A stretch of DNA of 64,000 nt. It comes from Gottfriedia acidiceleris (GTDB lineage Bacteria > Bacillota > Bacilli > Bacillales > Bacillaceae_G). Each line of letters starts with the position of its first letter. The stretch's first letter is position 1. Positions 33,796 through 45,300 of this stretch are shown piece by piece. Made by a program: the position numbers and the translations under genes. The stretch covers positions 248,001-312,000 of the forward strand of contig NZ_NESS01000002.1 of NCBI RefSeq assembly GCF_002128425.1. The letters run 5' to 3'. The notes below the pieces were generated by a model. The model ran no database searches. It was given only the letters and a program-made list of their open reading frames with translations, and was not told where the DNA came from.

Positions 33796-33810
33796 AATTT
33801 TCTAAAAACT
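33796..33810 (+). promoter_or_regulatory. Possible CodY box upstream of ilvE
   Basis: AATTTTCTAAAAACT differs at two positions from the CodY consensus AATTTTCWGAAAATT. A second, looser AATTTT-N4-AAAAATT dyad is at 33703-33719. Control of ilv-leu operons by CodY is well known in Bacillus; the site itself is only a match by eye. Confidence 0.45.
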
Positions 33811-33877
33811 TATTGATTAATTTCTTAGATTGGAATAAAGTAAGTACAAATATTTTAACTCTTGAGGAGGATTAACC

Positions 33878-34768
33878 GTGACAGAGCAACAGATTTTTTT
33901 AAATGGTGAATTCGTTCAAAAACAAGATGCAAAAGTTTCTGTATATGATCATGGATATCTATATGGAGATGGAGTATTCGAAGGGATTCGCGTATACGAT
34001 GGCAATGTATTTCGCTTAAAAGAACATCTCATTCGATTATACGAATCAGCAAAATCAATTTTATTAACTATTCCTTATTCATTAGAGGAATTAACACAAA
34101 TTGTTGTTGATACAGTAAATCGAAATAATTTACATAGTGGTTATATTCGACTCGTCGTCTCAAGAGGTGAGGGAAATCTTGGATTAGATCCAACTTCTTG
34201 TCCAAGAGCAAATGTAGTTGTCATTGCTGAACAACTAGCACTGTTTCCACAAGAACTATACGACAATGGTATGGAAATTGTAACAGTAGCAACGAGAAGA
34301 AATCGAAGTGATGTATTAAATCCACAAATTAAATCGTTAAATTACTTAAATAATATATTAGTAAAAATTGAAGCTAAACTAGCTGGTGTACAAGAAGCAC
34401 TTATGTTAAACGATCAAGGCTTTGTAGCTGAAGGTTCAGGAGATAATGTTTTCTTAGTAAAAGGGAATAAGTTAATTACTCCACCAAGTTCAGCAGGTGC
34501 ATTAGAAGGAATTACTCGTAATGCAATTATGGAATTAGGTGACACATTAGGTTACGAAGTTGAAGAAAAATTGTTCACTAGACATGATGTTTATATTGCT
34601 GATGAAGTTTTCTTAACAGGTACAGCAGCTGAAGTAATTGGTGTATCTAAGGTAGATGGACGAGTGATTGGTGATGGAAGACCAGGACCAAATACACAAA
34701 GGTTATTAAAAGCATTTCGTCAATTAGTAGTTGAAGATGGAGAAAAAATTTACGTAAAACAAGGGTGA
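33878..34768 (+). CDS. ilvE: Branched-chain amino acid aminotransferase IlvE
   Basis: A 296-residue fold-type IV PLP aminotransferase that makes Val, Ile and Leu from their 2-oxo acids. Markers: DHGYLYGDGVFEGIRVYDG, the PLP-lysine region QIKSLNYLNNILVKIEA, AEGSGDNVFLVKG and the phosphate-binding TGTAAEVIG. The GTG start follows GAGGAGG. It is the first gene of the operon and lies outside the T-box-controlled part. Confidence 0.93.
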   Translation: MTEQQIFLNGEFVQKQDAKVSVYDHGYLYGDGVFEGIRVYDGNVFRLKEHLIRLYESAKSILLTIPYSLEELTQIVVDTVNRNNLHSGYIRLVVSRGEGNLGLDPTSCPRANVVVIAEQLALFPQELYDNGMEIVTVATRRNRSDVLNPQIKSLNYLNNILVKIEAKLAGVQEALMLNDQGFVAEGSGDNVFLVKGNKLITPPSSAGALEGITRNAIMELGDTLGYEVEEKLFTRHDVYIADEVFLTGTAAEVIGVSKVDGRVIGDGRPGPNTQRLLKAFRQLVVEDGEKIYVKQG

Positions 34769-34774
34769 TAAATT

Positions 34775-36442
34775 GTGCGAAGTGACATGATCAAAAAAGG
34801 AATCGACCGTGCGCCTCATCGTAGCTTATTATTAGCGGCAGGTGTAAAAGAGGAAGATTTTAATAAACCATTTATAGCGATTTGTAATTCATATATTGAT
34901 ATTGTTCCAGGTCATATTCATTTAAGAGAAATGGCTGATGTTGTAAAACAAGCGATTCGAGATGCTGGTGGAGTTCCATTTGAGTTTAATACGATTGGTG
35001 TCGATGATGGAATTGCAATGGGGCATATTGGAATGAGGTACTCTCTACCAAGTAGGGAAATCATTGCCGATGCAGCTGAAACTGTTATTAATGCACATTG
35101 GTTTGATGGAGTATTTTATATGCCAAACTGTGATAAAATCACACCGGGAATGCTAATGGCAGCTGTTCGTACAAATGTACCAGCAGTCTTTGTATCAGGC
35201 GGCCCAATGGCTGGAGGACTATCTAAAGATGGAAAGGCTCTCTCTCTTGCTTCAGTATTTGAAGGTGTAGGAGCTTTTAAATCAGGAAAAATGAGTGTAG
35301 AAGAATTACTCGATATTGAAAAGTCAGCATGTCCTACATGTGGATCCTGTTCTGGAATGTTCACAGCAAATTCAATGAATTGCATTATGGAAATGCTTGG
35401 TGTAGCACTACCGTATAACGGAACAATACTTGCAACTAGTAAAGACAGACATCAATTAATCAAAGATGCAGCAGTTCATCTAATGGATTGTATTGAAAAA
35501 GATATTAAACCAAGAGACATTATTACAAAAGAGGCCATCGATGATGCATTTGCATTGGATATGGCAATGGGTGGATCGACAAATACAGTTTTACACTTAA
35601 TGGCCATCGCAAATGAAGCAGGAGTTGATTACGACTTAAAGGATATAAATGAAGTAGCAAGAAGAGTACCTTATTTATCTAAAATAAGTCCTGCATCTCA
35701 CTATTCAATGCATGATGTTCATTTAGCAGGTGGCGTTCCAGCAATTATTAAGGAACTTACTACTATACCTGGAGCAATCAATAGTGACCGCATTACAATT
35801 ACGGGTAAAACTTTATTCGAGAATGTGCAAGAAGCTACAATCTACAATAGTGAAGTTATCCGTAAGAAAGAAAATCCTTATTCACAAACAGGTGGATTAT
35901 CAATATTACATGGGAATATAGCCCCAGATGGAGGAGTTATTAAAGTAGGTGGCGTTGATCCTTCAATCCAAACATTTATTGGCGAAGCAATTTGTTTTGA
36001 CTCACACGATGAAGCGGTTGAAGCGATTGACAACGGTCTCGTTAAAGAAGGGCACGTAGTTGTCATTCGTTATGAGGGGCCAAAAGGTGGACCTGGAATG
36101 CCAGAAATGCTTGCACCAACTTCATCAATTGTTGGAAGAGGATTAGGTACAAAGGTTGCGTTAATTACAGATGGTCGTTTCTCAGGTGCTACACGAGGAA
36201 TTGCAATCGGACATATTTCTCCAGAAGCAGCTGAAGGTGGGCCAATTGCATATATTGAAGACGGCGATGAAATCATAATCGATCTTTTATCAAGAAGTAT
36301 TACATTATCCATTTCAAACGAAACGTTAGAATCACGTAAAAAATCATCTAAATTACATGAACCAAAAGTAAAATCAGGTTATTTAGCAAGATATGCAAAG
36401 TTAGTAACTTCTGCTAATACAGGCGGAATTTTAAAAATATGA
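34775..36442 (+). CDS. ilvD: Dihydroxy-acid dehydratase IlvD
   Basis: A 555-residue IlvD/Edd-family dehydratase making 2-oxo acids for Val and Ile. The FeS cysteine motifs are present: [21 protein letters not shown] and [17 protein letters not shown]. The C-terminal [20 protein letters not shown] is typical. The GTG at 34775 is placed after AAGGGTGA; an in-frame ATG at 34787 is a possible alternative. It is 6 bp after ilvE and is followed by the T-box leader. Confidence 0.95.
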   Translation: MRSDMIKKGIDRAPHRSLLLAAGVKEEDFNKPFIAICNSYIDIVPGHIHLREMADVVKQAIRDAGGVPFEFNTIGVDDGIAMGHIGMRYSLPSREIIADAAETVINAHWFDGVFYMPNCDKITPGMLMAAVRTNVPAVFVSGGPMAGGLSKDGKALSLASVFEGVGAFKSGKMSVEELLDIEKSACPTCGSCSGMFTANSMNCIMEMLGVALPYNGTILATSKDRHQLIKDAAVHLMDCIEKDIKPRDIITKEAIDDAFALDMAMGGSTNTVLHLMAIANEAGVDYDLKDINEVARRVPYLSKISPASHYSMHDVHLAGGVPAIIKELTTIPGAINSDRITITGKTLFENVQEATIYNSEVIRKKENPYSQTGGLSILHGNIAPDGGVIKVGGVDPSIQTFIGEAICFDSHDEAVEAIDNGLVKEGHVVVIRYEGPKGGPGMPEMLAPTSSIVGRGLGTKVALITDGRFSGATRGIAIGHISPEAAEGGPIAYIEDGDEIIIDLLSRSITLSISNETLESRKKSSKLHEPKVKSGYLARYAKLVTSANTGGILKI

Positions 36443-36454
36443 AAAAGCATTGAA

Positions 36455-36718
36455 AGAGAAAAGTAGTTATGAAAAGGATCTTCAGAGAGTCGGTGGCTGG
36501 TGTGAACCGATGACCTTGATTAATGAAACTCACTCTTGAGTGTCAAGCCGAAGTACTTTGTACGGTAAGCTTGAACGTTGGCCACGTTATAGCTAGATTT
36601 TGGTTAGCCAAAATCCCAAAGTTAGGTTATTAACCTAAGAAGAAGGGTGGTACCGCGAAAAGTCTTTCGCCCCTTCAGCATCTGCTGAAGTGTGGAGTTA
36701 TGGCTTTTTTTATTGCGA
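36455..36718 (+). promoter_or_regulatory. T-box leader, probably tRNA(Leu)-responsive
   Basis: A T-box riboswitch lies inside the operon. The T-box AGGGTGGTACCGCG is at 36644-36657. Upstream are an AGAGAG element and the Stem I GGTGTGAACCG region (about 36485-36510), a putative specifier CTC (Leu) in GAAACTCAC, and a TTAGGTT / AACCTAA hairpin (36622-36638). A terminator-type hairpin CTTCAGCA / TGCTGAAG and a T run at about 36703-36712 follow. Uncharged tRNA would favour read-through into ilvB and later genes. Confidence 0.88.
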
Positions 36719-36761
36719 ATAAATGGGTAAATTTTATCCAAAAATGGAGGGAAAAGTAGAA

Positions 36762-38465
36762 ATGAGTCATCATTCGATGAGAACTCTGTCAAAAGAATTG
36801 TCAGGTGCAAATTTACTAATTGATGCTTTGAAAAATGAAAATGTTGAAATGATTTTTGGTTACCCTGGAGGGGCAGTATTACCATTATATGATGCACTTT
36901 ATGATGCTGATATTCCTCACATACTAGCAAGACATGAACAAGGAGCCATTCACGCAGCAGAAGGATATGCACGAGTGACTGGACGTCCAGGAGTTGTAAT
37001 CGCAACAAGTGGGCCAGGTGCAACAAATGTAGTTACTGGTTTAGCAGATGCGATGATGGATTCATTACCACTAGTTGTTTTTACTGGCCAGGTTGCTACA
37101 AATGTAATCGGAACGGATGCCTTTCAAGAAGCAGATGTTATTGGAATAACAATGCCAGTTACAAAGCATAACTACCAAGTGCGTAATGTTGAAGATGTCC
37201 CACAAATTGTAAAAGAAGCATTCCATATTGCATCAACAGGCCGTCCAGGTCCAGTCGTCATCGATCTACCAAAAAATATGATGGTTGAAAAAGGAGTGAA
37301 AAAGGACGATATAGAAGTTCAATTGCCAGGTTATCAACCGACATATGAACCAAATTATATTCAAATAACAAAGTTAATAGGAGCGATTGAAAAAGCTAAA
37401 AAACCAGTCGTGTTAGCTGGAGCAGGTATATTACATGCCAAAGCAGCTGATGAGTTTACAGAATTTATAAAAAAGTTTAATATCCCGGTTGTCAATACGC
37501 TTTTAGGACTAGGTGGATTTCCAGCAAATGAGGAATTATTCCTTGGAATGGGGGGGATGCATGGGACCTATACAGCAAATATGGCAATGTATGAAAGTGA
37601 TTTACTAATTAACATCGGAGCAAGATTTGATGACAGGTTAACGGGTAATTTAGCACACTTTGCTAAAAATGCAATTGTTGCACATATCGATATAGATCCT
37701 GCGGAAATAAATAAAGTGATTCCGACAAATATTCCAATCGTTGGATGTGCTAAGGAAGTTCTGAAAGTTCTATTAAAACAAAAAGTAGATAAACAAAATC
37801 ATAGTGAATGGTTAGAGCTCCTTAAAAGTCGGAAAGAGGCATTTCCACTGCAGTATGAATCGAGTAGAGAAGTTATTAAACCACAAACTGTCTTAACTTT
37901 ACTCCATTCAATCACAAATGGGAAAGCGACGATTTCCACAGATGTAGGTCAACATCAAATGTGGGCTGCTCAGTATTATCCTTTTGACGAACCACATAAA
38001 TGGATCACATCAGGTGGACTAGGAACAATGGGATTTGGATTACCAGCTGCAATTGGAGCACAATTTGCAAAGCCTGATGAATTAGTTGTAGCCATCGTAG
38101 GTGATGCCGGATTCCAAATGACATTGCAAGAATTGAGCATGATCAAGGAACATAATTTACCAGTTAAAATTTTAATTTTAAATAACGCAGCTTTAGGAAT
38201 GGTAAGACAGTGGCAATCAGCTTTTTATAATGACCGCTTCTCTAGTTCTCTATTAGACTGCCAACCTAGTTTCACGAAACTTGCTGAGGCTTACGGTATT
38301 AAAGGGATGACAATTTCAGATCCAAATCTAGTTGAAAATCAATTAAGAGAAGCAATTGAATTTGATGGACCAGTTTTAATTGATTGTCGAGTTCATCAAG
38401 CTGAAATTGTTACACCAATGGTTCCACCTGGTAAAGGAATCCATGAAATGGAAGGGGTGAAATAA
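36762..38465 (+). CDS. ilvB: Acetolactate synthase large subunit
   Basis: A 567-residue ThDP enzyme joining pyruvate to pyruvate or 2-oxobutyrate. It has the catalytic-Glu motif ([12 protein letters not shown], then [16 protein letters not shown]), the quinone/FAD-type middle domain and the ThDP-binding [12 protein letters not shown]...[12 protein letters not shown] longer in-frame start at 36723 begins inside the leader; GGAGGG at 36745-36750 fits the ATG at 36762. The stop overlaps the ilvH start by one base (TAATG). Confidence 0.95.
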   Translation: MSHHSMRTLSKELSGANLLIDALKNENVEMIFGYPGGAVLPLYDALYDADIPHILARHEQGAIHAAEGYARVTGRPGVVIATSGPGATNVVTGLADAMMDSLPLVVFTGQVATNVIGTDAFQEADVIGITMPVTKHNYQVRNVEDVPQIVKEAFHIASTGRPGPVVIDLPKNMMVEKGVKKDDIEVQLPGYQPTYEPNYIQITKLIGAIEKAKKPVVLAGAGILHAKAADEFTEFIKKFNIPVVNTLLGLGGFPANEELFLGMGGMHGTYTANMAMYESDLLINIGARFDDRLTGNLAHFAKNAIVAHIDIDPAEINKVIPTNIPIVGCAKEVLKVLLKQKVDKQNHSEWLELLKSRKEAFPLQYESSREVIKPQTVLTLLHSITNGKATISTDVGQHQMWAAQYYPFDEPHKWITSGGLGTMGFGLPAAIGAQFAKPDELVVAIVGDAGFQMTLQELSMIKEHNLPVKILILNNAALGMVRQWQSAFYNDRFSSSLLDCQPSFTKLAEAYGIKGMTISDPNLVENQLREAIEFDGPVLIDCRVHQAEIVTPMVPPGKGIHEMEGVK

Positions 38466-38980
38466 TGAAACGAGTCATTACATCGACAGTATTAAATAAC
38501 AGTGGCGTACTTAACCGAATTACAGGAGTCATCTCGAGAAGACGCTTCAATATCGAAAGTATTTCTGTAGGACATACAGAGCAAGATCATATTTCAAGAA
38601 TTACGTTTGTCGTTCATGTAGAGGATTTACAACAAGTTGAACAATTGATTAAACAGCTTCACAAGCAAATTGATGTGATAAAAGTAGCAGATATAACAGA
38701 AGAATCCGTTATTGCTAGAGAACTAGCCTTAATAAAGGTGAGTACAAATGCAGCTACAAGAAATGAAATTTATAGTCTAATAGAACCATTTAGAGCCTCG
38801 GTTATTGACGTAAGTCGTGATCAGATTGTCGTTCAAGTAACTGGTACCTCTGATAAAGTAGAGGCTTTGATTGAATTATTAAGACCTTTCGAACTAAAAG
38901 AAATAGCTCGAACAGGTGTAACCGCATTTACTAGATCTGCTAAACATAAGGAGCATGCTCAAAAGCTACTCTCTTATTAA
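38465..38980 (+). CDS. ilvH: Acetolactate synthase small (regulatory) subunit
   Basis: A 171-residue subunit with an N-terminal ACT domain (VLNNSGVLNRITGVISRRRF, NIESISVGHTE) that binds valine for feedback control, and the C-terminal ALS_ss domain (ELALIKVS...FELKEIARTG). Its start overlaps the ilvB stop, so the two subunits are translationally coupled. Confidence 0.95.
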   Translation: MKRVITSTVLNNSGVLNRITGVISRRRFNIESISVGHTEQDHISRITFVVHVEDLQQVEQLIKQLHKQIDVIKVADITEESVIARELALIKVSTNAATRNEIYSLIEPFRASVIDVSRDQIVVQVTGTSDKVEALIELLRPFELKEIARTGVTAFTRSAKHKEHAQKLLSY

Positions 38981-38998
38981 ATAAAAATATAAAACTAA

Positions 38999-40030
<1,032 letters not shown>

Positions 40031-40033
40031 AAA

Positions 40034-41200
40034 ATGAGTAAAATTCAGTTTCTTGATACAACATTACGTGATGGCGAACAATCTCCTGGGGTTAATTTAA
40101 ATCGATTTGAAAAGCTCGAAATTGCAAGACAACTAGAAGCTTTAGGTGTTGATATCATTGAAGCTGGTTTTGCCGCTTCTTCGGAAGGTGACTTTTTAGG
40201 TGTTCAAGAGATTGCGAGACAGATTCGATCTGTCTCCGTCTCTAGCCTTTCTCGCGCAAAAGATTCAGATATTAAAACAGCATGGGAAGCGTTAAAAAAT
40301 GCTGCAGAACCGAGACTTCATATTTTTCTAGCTACAAGTGACATTCATATGAAATATAAATTAAACATGACGAGATTAGAAGTTTTGGAAACTGCTAAAC
40401 ACTGTGTACAGCTTGCAAAATCCTTTTTTCCTAATGTCCAAATTTCAGCAGAGGATGCATGTCGTACCGATCGAGCATTCCTTGCCGAATTTGCAGAGAC
40501 TGCTATAAAAGCAGGTGCGGATGTAATTAATATTCCAGATACTGTAGGTTACACAAGCCCTTCAGAATACTATGATCTATTTAAATATTTACAAGAAAAT
40601 GTACCGTCTTATCATAAAGCTATTTTTTCTTGTCACTGTCATGATGATCTAGGAATGGCAGTAGCGAATTCATTAGCTGCAATACAGGCAGGAGCAAACC
40701 AAGTTGAATGCACCGTAAATGGAATTGGGGAAAGAGCAGGAAATGCAGCACTAGAAGAAATAGCAGTTGCACTACATATTAGGGAAGATGTTTATCGTAA
40801 AAATACTAATTTACGATTACATGAAATTACGAAGACAAGTGAACTTGTTAGTCGTCTTACAGGTATGGTTGTCCAGAAGAATAAAGCAATTGTAGGTACA
40901 AATGCTTTTGCTCACGAATCAGGTATTCATCAAGATGGAGTATTAAAAAACCCAACAACATATGAAATTATACCTCCTTCATTAATTGGACTTTCTACAA
41001 ATTCATTAGTATTAGGGAAACACTCAGGACGTCATGCTTTTACTGATCGATTAAGAGAACTTGGATTCAATTTTTCACAAGAAATTATTAACGAAGCGTT
41101 TATTCAATTTAAAGCTTTGACAGATTCTAAAAAAGAAATTACAGATGCAGATTTACTAAACATTATTAGTAAATGGAGCAAAAAGGAGGTTCTAAAATGA
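40034..41200 (+). CDS. leuA: 2-isopropylmalate synthase lacking the regulatory domain
   Basis: A 388-residue enzyme that condenses 2-oxoisovalerate with acetyl-CoA, the first step of leucine synthesis. The TIM-barrel is intact ([14 protein letters not shown], zinc ligands in [23 protein letters not shown]) and the linker subdomain ([24 protein letters not shown]) is present. The usual C-terminal allosteric leucine-binding domain (about 120 residues; typical Bacillus LeuA is 510-520) is absent. The frame ends cleanly in ATGA shared with leuB, whose ribosome site lies in the last codons, so this is not an obvious recent frameshift. Confidence 0.93.
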   Translation: MSKIQFLDTTLRDGEQSPGVNLNRFEKLEIARQLEALGVDIIEAGFAASSEGDFLGVQEIARQIRSVSVSSLSRAKDSDIKTAWEALKNAAEPRLHIFLATSDIHMKYKLNMTRLEVLETAKHCVQLAKSFFPNVQISAEDACRTDRAFLAEFAETAIKAGADVINIPDTVGYTSPSEYYDLFKYLQENVPSYHKAIFSCHCHDDLGMAVANSLAAIQAGANQVECTVNGIGERAGNAALEEIAVALHIREDVYRKNTNLRLHEITKTSELVSRLTGMVVQKNKAIVGTNAFAHESGIHQDGVLKNPTTYEIIPPSLIGLSTNSLVLGKHSGRHAFTDRLRELGFNFSQEIINEAFIQFKALTDSKKEITDADLLNIISKWSKKEVLK

Positions 41201-42264
41201 AATTAAAGATCGCATGTTTACCAGGAGACGGAATCGGACCAGAAATAATGAGTTCAGCTGTGCAAGTTTTGGAACAAATTGCACAATCTTATCAACATGA
41301 TTTTACTTTTTCTACAAACTTATTTGGGGGCCATGCGATTGATGAAACAGGCACCTCATTACCGAAAGAAACTTTAGATAGTTGTTTAAATTCGGATGCT
41401 GTATTATTGGCCGCAGTAGGTGGACCAAAATGGGATCAAGGTGTTGAACGGCCAGAAAGCGGCTTATTAAGATTAAGAAAGTCACTAAATTTATACGCTA
41501 ACATTCGACCGGTCGATGTTTACGATGAACTTGTAAATCACTCTCCATTAAAATCTGAACAAGTAAGAAATGTAAGCTTTGTCGTCGTTCGAGAATTAAC
41601 AGGCGGAATTTATTTTTCCGAACCTCGTTTCCATAATGAAAATGAAGCAACCGATACGCTTTCCTATACTAGAGAAGAAGTTGAACGAATTGTAACGTAT
41701 GGTTTTGAGTTAGCTAAAACTAGAAAAGGCAAACTTACATCAGTTGATAAAGCAAATGTATTAGAATCTAGTAAACTTTGGAGAAAAATTGTCATTGAAT
41801 TAAGTTCAAAATATCCAGAAGTAGAAGTTGAGCATATTCTTGTTGATGCAGCTGCGATGGAGTTAATTCGTAATCCAAGAAGATTTGATGTAATCGTTAC
41901 TGAAAATTTATTTGGAGATATTTTAAGCGATGAAGCTTCGATGATTACTGGTTCATTAGGAATGCTACCTTCTGCAAGTAGATCTGGGAATGGTCCTTCA
42001 TTATATGAACCAATTCACGGTTCAGCACCAGATATAGCTGGACAAAATAAGGCTAACCCTATTGCAATATTAAGGTCAGTTTCGATGATGCTTCGCGATT
42101 TCAAATTAGTAGATGAAGCAAACTCAATTGAAAACGCAATTGTTAATACAATTAATAATGGTTATTTAACTGGTGACTTAGGCGGTAAAAGTTCGACGAT
42201 TGAATTTACAGAACAAGTATTAAAGGAATTACAATTTCAAACAGTTGGAGGAACAAGTCGATGA
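41197..42264 (+). CDS. leuB: 3-isopropylmalate dehydrogenase
   Basis: A 355-residue NAD-dependent decarboxylating dehydrogenase. [11 protein letters not shown], the [15 protein letters not shown] substrate region, [13 protein letters not shown], the metal-binding Asp block [14 protein letters not shown] and the NAD-binding [18 protein letters not shown] are all visible. AAAGGAGG precedes the ATG at 41197, which overlaps the leuA stop by 4 bp; its own stop overlaps leuC by 4 bp. Confidence 0.95.
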   Translation: MKLKIACLPGDGIGPEIMSSAVQVLEQIAQSYQHDFTFSTNLFGGHAIDETGTSLPKETLDSCLNSDAVLLAAVGGPKWDQGVERPESGLLRLRKSLNLYANIRPVDVYDELVNHSPLKSEQVRNVSFVVVRELTGGIYFSEPRFHNENEATDTLSYTREEVERIVTYGFELAKTRKGKLTSVDKANVLESSKLWRKIVIELSSKYPEVEVEHILVDAAAMELIRNPRRFDVIVTENLFGDILSDEASMITGSLGMLPSASRSGNGPSLYEPIHGSAPDIAGQNKANPIAILRSVSMMLRDFKLVDEANSIENAIVNTINNGYLTGDLGGKSSTIEFTEQVLKELQFQTVGGTSR

Positions 42265-43655
42265 AGCAAACATTGTTTGATAAACTTTGGCAAAATCATG
42301 TTGTAACTGGTGAAGTAGGTAAACCTCAGCTTTTGTATATCGATTTACACTTAGTCCATGAGGTAACTTCTCCGCAAGCATTCGAAGGGTTAAGATTATC
42401 CAATCGAAAAGTAAGAAGACCAGAATTGACATTTGCGACAATGGATCATAATGTACCAACAAAAAATCAATTAGTCATCACTGACTTAATTGCTAAACAA
42501 CAAATGGATACGTTAAGAAATAATTGTCAGGAGTTTAATATTCCTTTAGCAGATATTACGGATGAGGACCAAGGCATTGTCCACGTAATTGGTCCAGAAC
42601 TTGGATTAACTCAGCCGGGAAAAACAATCGTATGTGGAGATAGTCACACATCTACCCACGGTGCATTTGGTGCATTAGCATTTGGAATTGGAACAAGCGA
42701 AGTTGAACATGTTTTAGCAACACAAACTTTATGGCAAGTAAAGCCGAAATCAATGGGTGTGAAACTTGATGGTAAGCTTCCAAAAGGCGTATATGCTAAA
42801 GATATTATTCTTCATTTACTAGCAACTTATGGCGTTTCAATGGGAACTGGATATGTCATTGAGTTTTATGGTGAAGCAATTACAAATATGTCAATGGAAG
42901 AGCGTATGACATTATGTAATATGGCGATTGAGGGAGGAGCAAAAGCAGGATTAGTGGCTCCTGATCAAAAAACTTTCGATTATTTAAAAGGTCGAAAATA
43001 TACTGTCAATTCATATGATGAAAAATTAGTAGAATGGAAGAAACTATATACAGAAGAGGGAGCAACATTTGATAAAACAATCGAAGTGGATGTAGCAACC
43101 CTTGCACCATACGTAACTTGGGGAACGAATCCTGGAATGGGCGTAAGAATTGATGAAGTCCTTCCAAAAGCTAAGGATGAGAACTACGAACGAGCTTATG
43201 AATATATGGGATTAAAGCCAGAAATCACACCGAAAGAAATTCCAGTTCAACATGTATTCATCGGTTCATGTACAAACTCTAGATTGTCAGATTTAGAGGA
43301 AGCGGCAAATTATTTGAAAGGAAAGAAAGTAAAATCTGATGTACGTGCACTAGTTGTACCAGGATCAAAAAAGGTCCGAAATGCAGCGATGGCAAAAGGA
43401 CTACATAAAGTCTTTATCGAAGCAGGATTTGAATGGAGGGAAGCTGGTTGTTCGATGTGTCTAGCAATGAATCCAGACCAAGTACCAGCTGGAGAACATT
43501 GTGCTTCTACTTCAAACCGAAACTTTGAAGGAAGACAAGGTAAAGGAGCAAGAACACATTTAGTCAGTCCGGTAATGGCAGCGGCTGCTGCGGTACATGG
43601 CCATTTTATTGATATTCGAAAGGAGCAAGCAAATGAAACCGTTACGTACGCATAA
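42261..43655 (+). CDS. leuC: 3-isopropylmalate dehydratase large subunit
   Basis: A 464-residue aconitase-family subunit with [4Fe-4S] ligands in GSCTNSR and [10 protein letters not shown], and the substrate motif [20 protein letters not shown]. With LeuD it isomerises 2- to 3-isopropylmalate. Its end overlaps leuD by 23 bp. Confidence 0.95.
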   Translation: MKQTLFDKLWQNHVVTGEVGKPQLLYIDLHLVHEVTSPQAFEGLRLSNRKVRRPELTFATMDHNVPTKNQLVITDLIAKQQMDTLRNNCQEFNIPLADITDEDQGIVHVIGPELGLTQPGKTIVCGDSHTSTHGAFGALAFGIGTSEVEHVLATQTLWQVKPKSMGVKLDGKLPKGVYAKDIILHLLATYGVSMGTGYVIEFYGEAITNMSMEERMTLCNMAIEGGAKAGLVAPDQKTFDYLKGRKYTVNSYDEKLVEWKKLYTEEGATFDKTIEVDVATLAPYVTWGTNPGMGVRIDEVLPKAKDENYERAYEYMGLKPEITPKEIPVQHVFIGSCTNSRLSDLEEAANYLKGKKVKSDVRALVVPGSKKVRNAAMAKGLHKVFIEAGFEWREAGCSMCLAMNPDQVPAGEHCASTSNRNFEGRQGKGARTHLVSPVMAAAAAVHGHFIDIRKEQANETVTYA

Positions 43656-44208
43656 AGGCACAACTGTATCAATTATGTTAGATAATATCGACACAGACCA
43701 AATTATTCCAAAACAATATTTAAAACGAATAGAACGAACTGGCTTCGGAGAATTTTTATTCGATGAATGGCGATATCATGATGATCGCTCACCTAATAAA
43801 TCTTTTTCATTAAATAATGAAGAAAGAAAAAATGCTTCAATCTTAATAAGTGGAAATAATTTTGGATGCGGATCATCTAGAGAACACGCACCTTGGGCGT
43901 TAAATGATTATGGATTTACTATTATTGTTGCTGGTAGCTTCGCAGACATTTTCTACAATAACTGTATAAAAAATGGTATGCTACCGATTGTCTTAAATGA
44001 TGAAATTCGCTCACAATTATCTACACTAAATGGAAATCAAGAAATTGAAGTGGATTTGGAAAATCAAGTCGTAAAAACAATATTTGGGAACTTTGATTTT
44101 TCAATCGATCCTGTTTGGAAAGAAAAATTACTTAATGGCTTAGATGATATTGCCATTACAATGAAATATGAAAATGATATTGAAAAATACGAAAAATTAC
44201 ACGCATAA
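43633..44208 (+). CDS. leuD: 3-isopropylmalate dehydratase small subunit
   Basis: A 191-residue swivel-domain subunit ([35 protein letters not shown], then [17 protein letters not shown]). AAAGGAGC at 43619-43626 supports the ATG at 43633 inside the end of leuC. It is the last gene of the operon and is followed by a strong terminator. Confidence 0.95.
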   Translation: MKPLRTHKGTTVSIMLDNIDTDQIIPKQYLKRIERTGFGEFLFDEWRYHDDRSPNKSFSLNNEERKNASILISGNNFGCGSSREHAPWALNDYGFTIIVAGSFADIFYNNCIKNGMLPIVLNDEIRSQLSTLNGNQEIEVDLENQVVKTIFGNFDFSIDPVWKEKLLNGLDDIAITMKYENDIEKYEKLHA

Positions 44209-44214
44209 CTAAAA

Positions 44215-44262
44215 AAAGGAAGTATCTTATAAGCTAACTTACTTATAGGATACTTTTTTTAT
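44215..44262 (+). terminator. Terminator of the ilv-leu operon
   Basis: AAGTATC-T-TATAAG / CTTATA-G-GATACTT stem followed by seven or more T. Confidence 0.85.
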
Positions 44263-44413
44263 TTGAGTGAAAGGCATAGACTAGGTAGATGTTCCTTTTT
44301 CAATGCAATTTTGTCGATAAAATTAATTCAAATGAGAAATAATTGATTCAATATTTAGATAGTTGTTTAATAAGATTAAAAATACATTATTAAACTAGAA
44401 AGAGGTGAATAAA

Positions 44414-45262
44414 TTGAAACTAAAATTAATTGTAGATAGCTCTTCTGATCTTCCAATTGAAATATTGAAAAAATACGATATTTCAGTTATACCATTAAGA
44501 GTCTACGACCAATTAGATAAAGAGTATCTTGATGGAGTAAATTTACAATCACATGAGTTAATGCTAAGAATGAAAAATGGAGAGAACTTTACTTCATCTT
44601 TACCTTCCTACGATGCAATTTATCAAACTTTAGTCTCTTGTAGTACAGACCAAAATTGTGTCTATCTTACTTGTTCTGGGGATTTATCAGGTACTTATAA
44701 TTTTGCACAATTAGTAAAATTAGATATTTTAGAAAACAATCCAAATGCCTCTATTCATATCATTGATACAAGATCAGTATCACTCGGAATTTGTGTATTA
44801 GTGATGGAACTAATAGAAGGCCTGAATAATGATGAATCATTTGAGAATCTAATCAATCAATTAACTCACAATATAAATAAGATCCAACATATTTTTACGA
44901 TAGAAGACCTCCAATATTTAATACGTGGTGGTCGTGTCGGTAAGTTTGCAGGTTTTTTAGGAGGCATGCTTAATATTAATCCGATTATGGAAGTTAGCGC
45001 AGGGAAATTTAAACCAGTTGAGAAGGTAAGAGGTCGAAAAAAAGCATTAAATCGTATGCTTGAAATAATGAAGGATCGAAAGGATGAACTTAGTAGAAAT
45101 GTTGGAGTTGTGTACGGGGTAAAGGATGAATTTACTGAACAATTTATTAACCAATTAAAGGATCTAATAGGTAGTGGACATTTAATTGAAAACTCAGTTG
45201 GTTCAGCTGTCGGCGTTCACACAGGTCCTAGTGCATTAGGAATCTTTTTTCTATCTAAATAA
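44414..45262 (+). CDS. DegV-family fatty acid-binding protein
   Basis: A 282-residue DegV protein (FakB-type). The N-terminal DSSSDLP, the fatty-acid-carboxylate region (LTCSGDLSGTYNFAQL), DTRSVSLG and the C-terminal HTGPSALGIFF are visible. FakB proteins carry fatty acids to the FakA kinase. A GTG at 44405 overlaps the AGAGGTG ribosome site, so the TTG at 44414 is preferred. Terminator follows. Confidence 0.88.
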   Translation: MKLKLIVDSSSDLPIEILKKYDISVIPLRVYDQLDKEYLDGVNLQSHELMLRMKNGENFTSSLPSYDAIYQTLVSCSTDQNCVYLTCSGDLSGTYNFAQLVKLDILENNPNASIHIIDTRSVSLGICVLVMELIEGLNNDESFENLINQLTHNINKIQHIFTIEDLQYLIRGGRVGKFAGFLGGMLNINPIMEVSAGKFKPVEKVRGRKKALNRMLEIMKDRKDELSRNVGVVYGVKDEFTEQFINQLKDLIGSGHLIENSVGSAVGVHTGPSALGIFFLSK

Positions 45263-45273
45263 AAAACATTTCG

Positions 45274-45300
45274 ACTCTCAAAGTGGTGAGAGTTTTTTTG
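45274..45300 (+). terminator. Terminator of degV
   Basis: ACTCTC / GAGAGT hairpin with an AAAGTGGT loop and seven T. Confidence 0.8.

Noticed and set aside
36723-36761. Extended N-terminus of ilvB
   Set aside because: The longer start lies in the leader directly after the terminator T run and has no ribosome site, whereas 36762 has GGAGGG.
36622-37026. Minus-strand 134-codon frame over the T-box and ilvB
   Set aside because: It is antisense to a well-supported gene and its translation is repetitive Leu/His, typical of a shadow.
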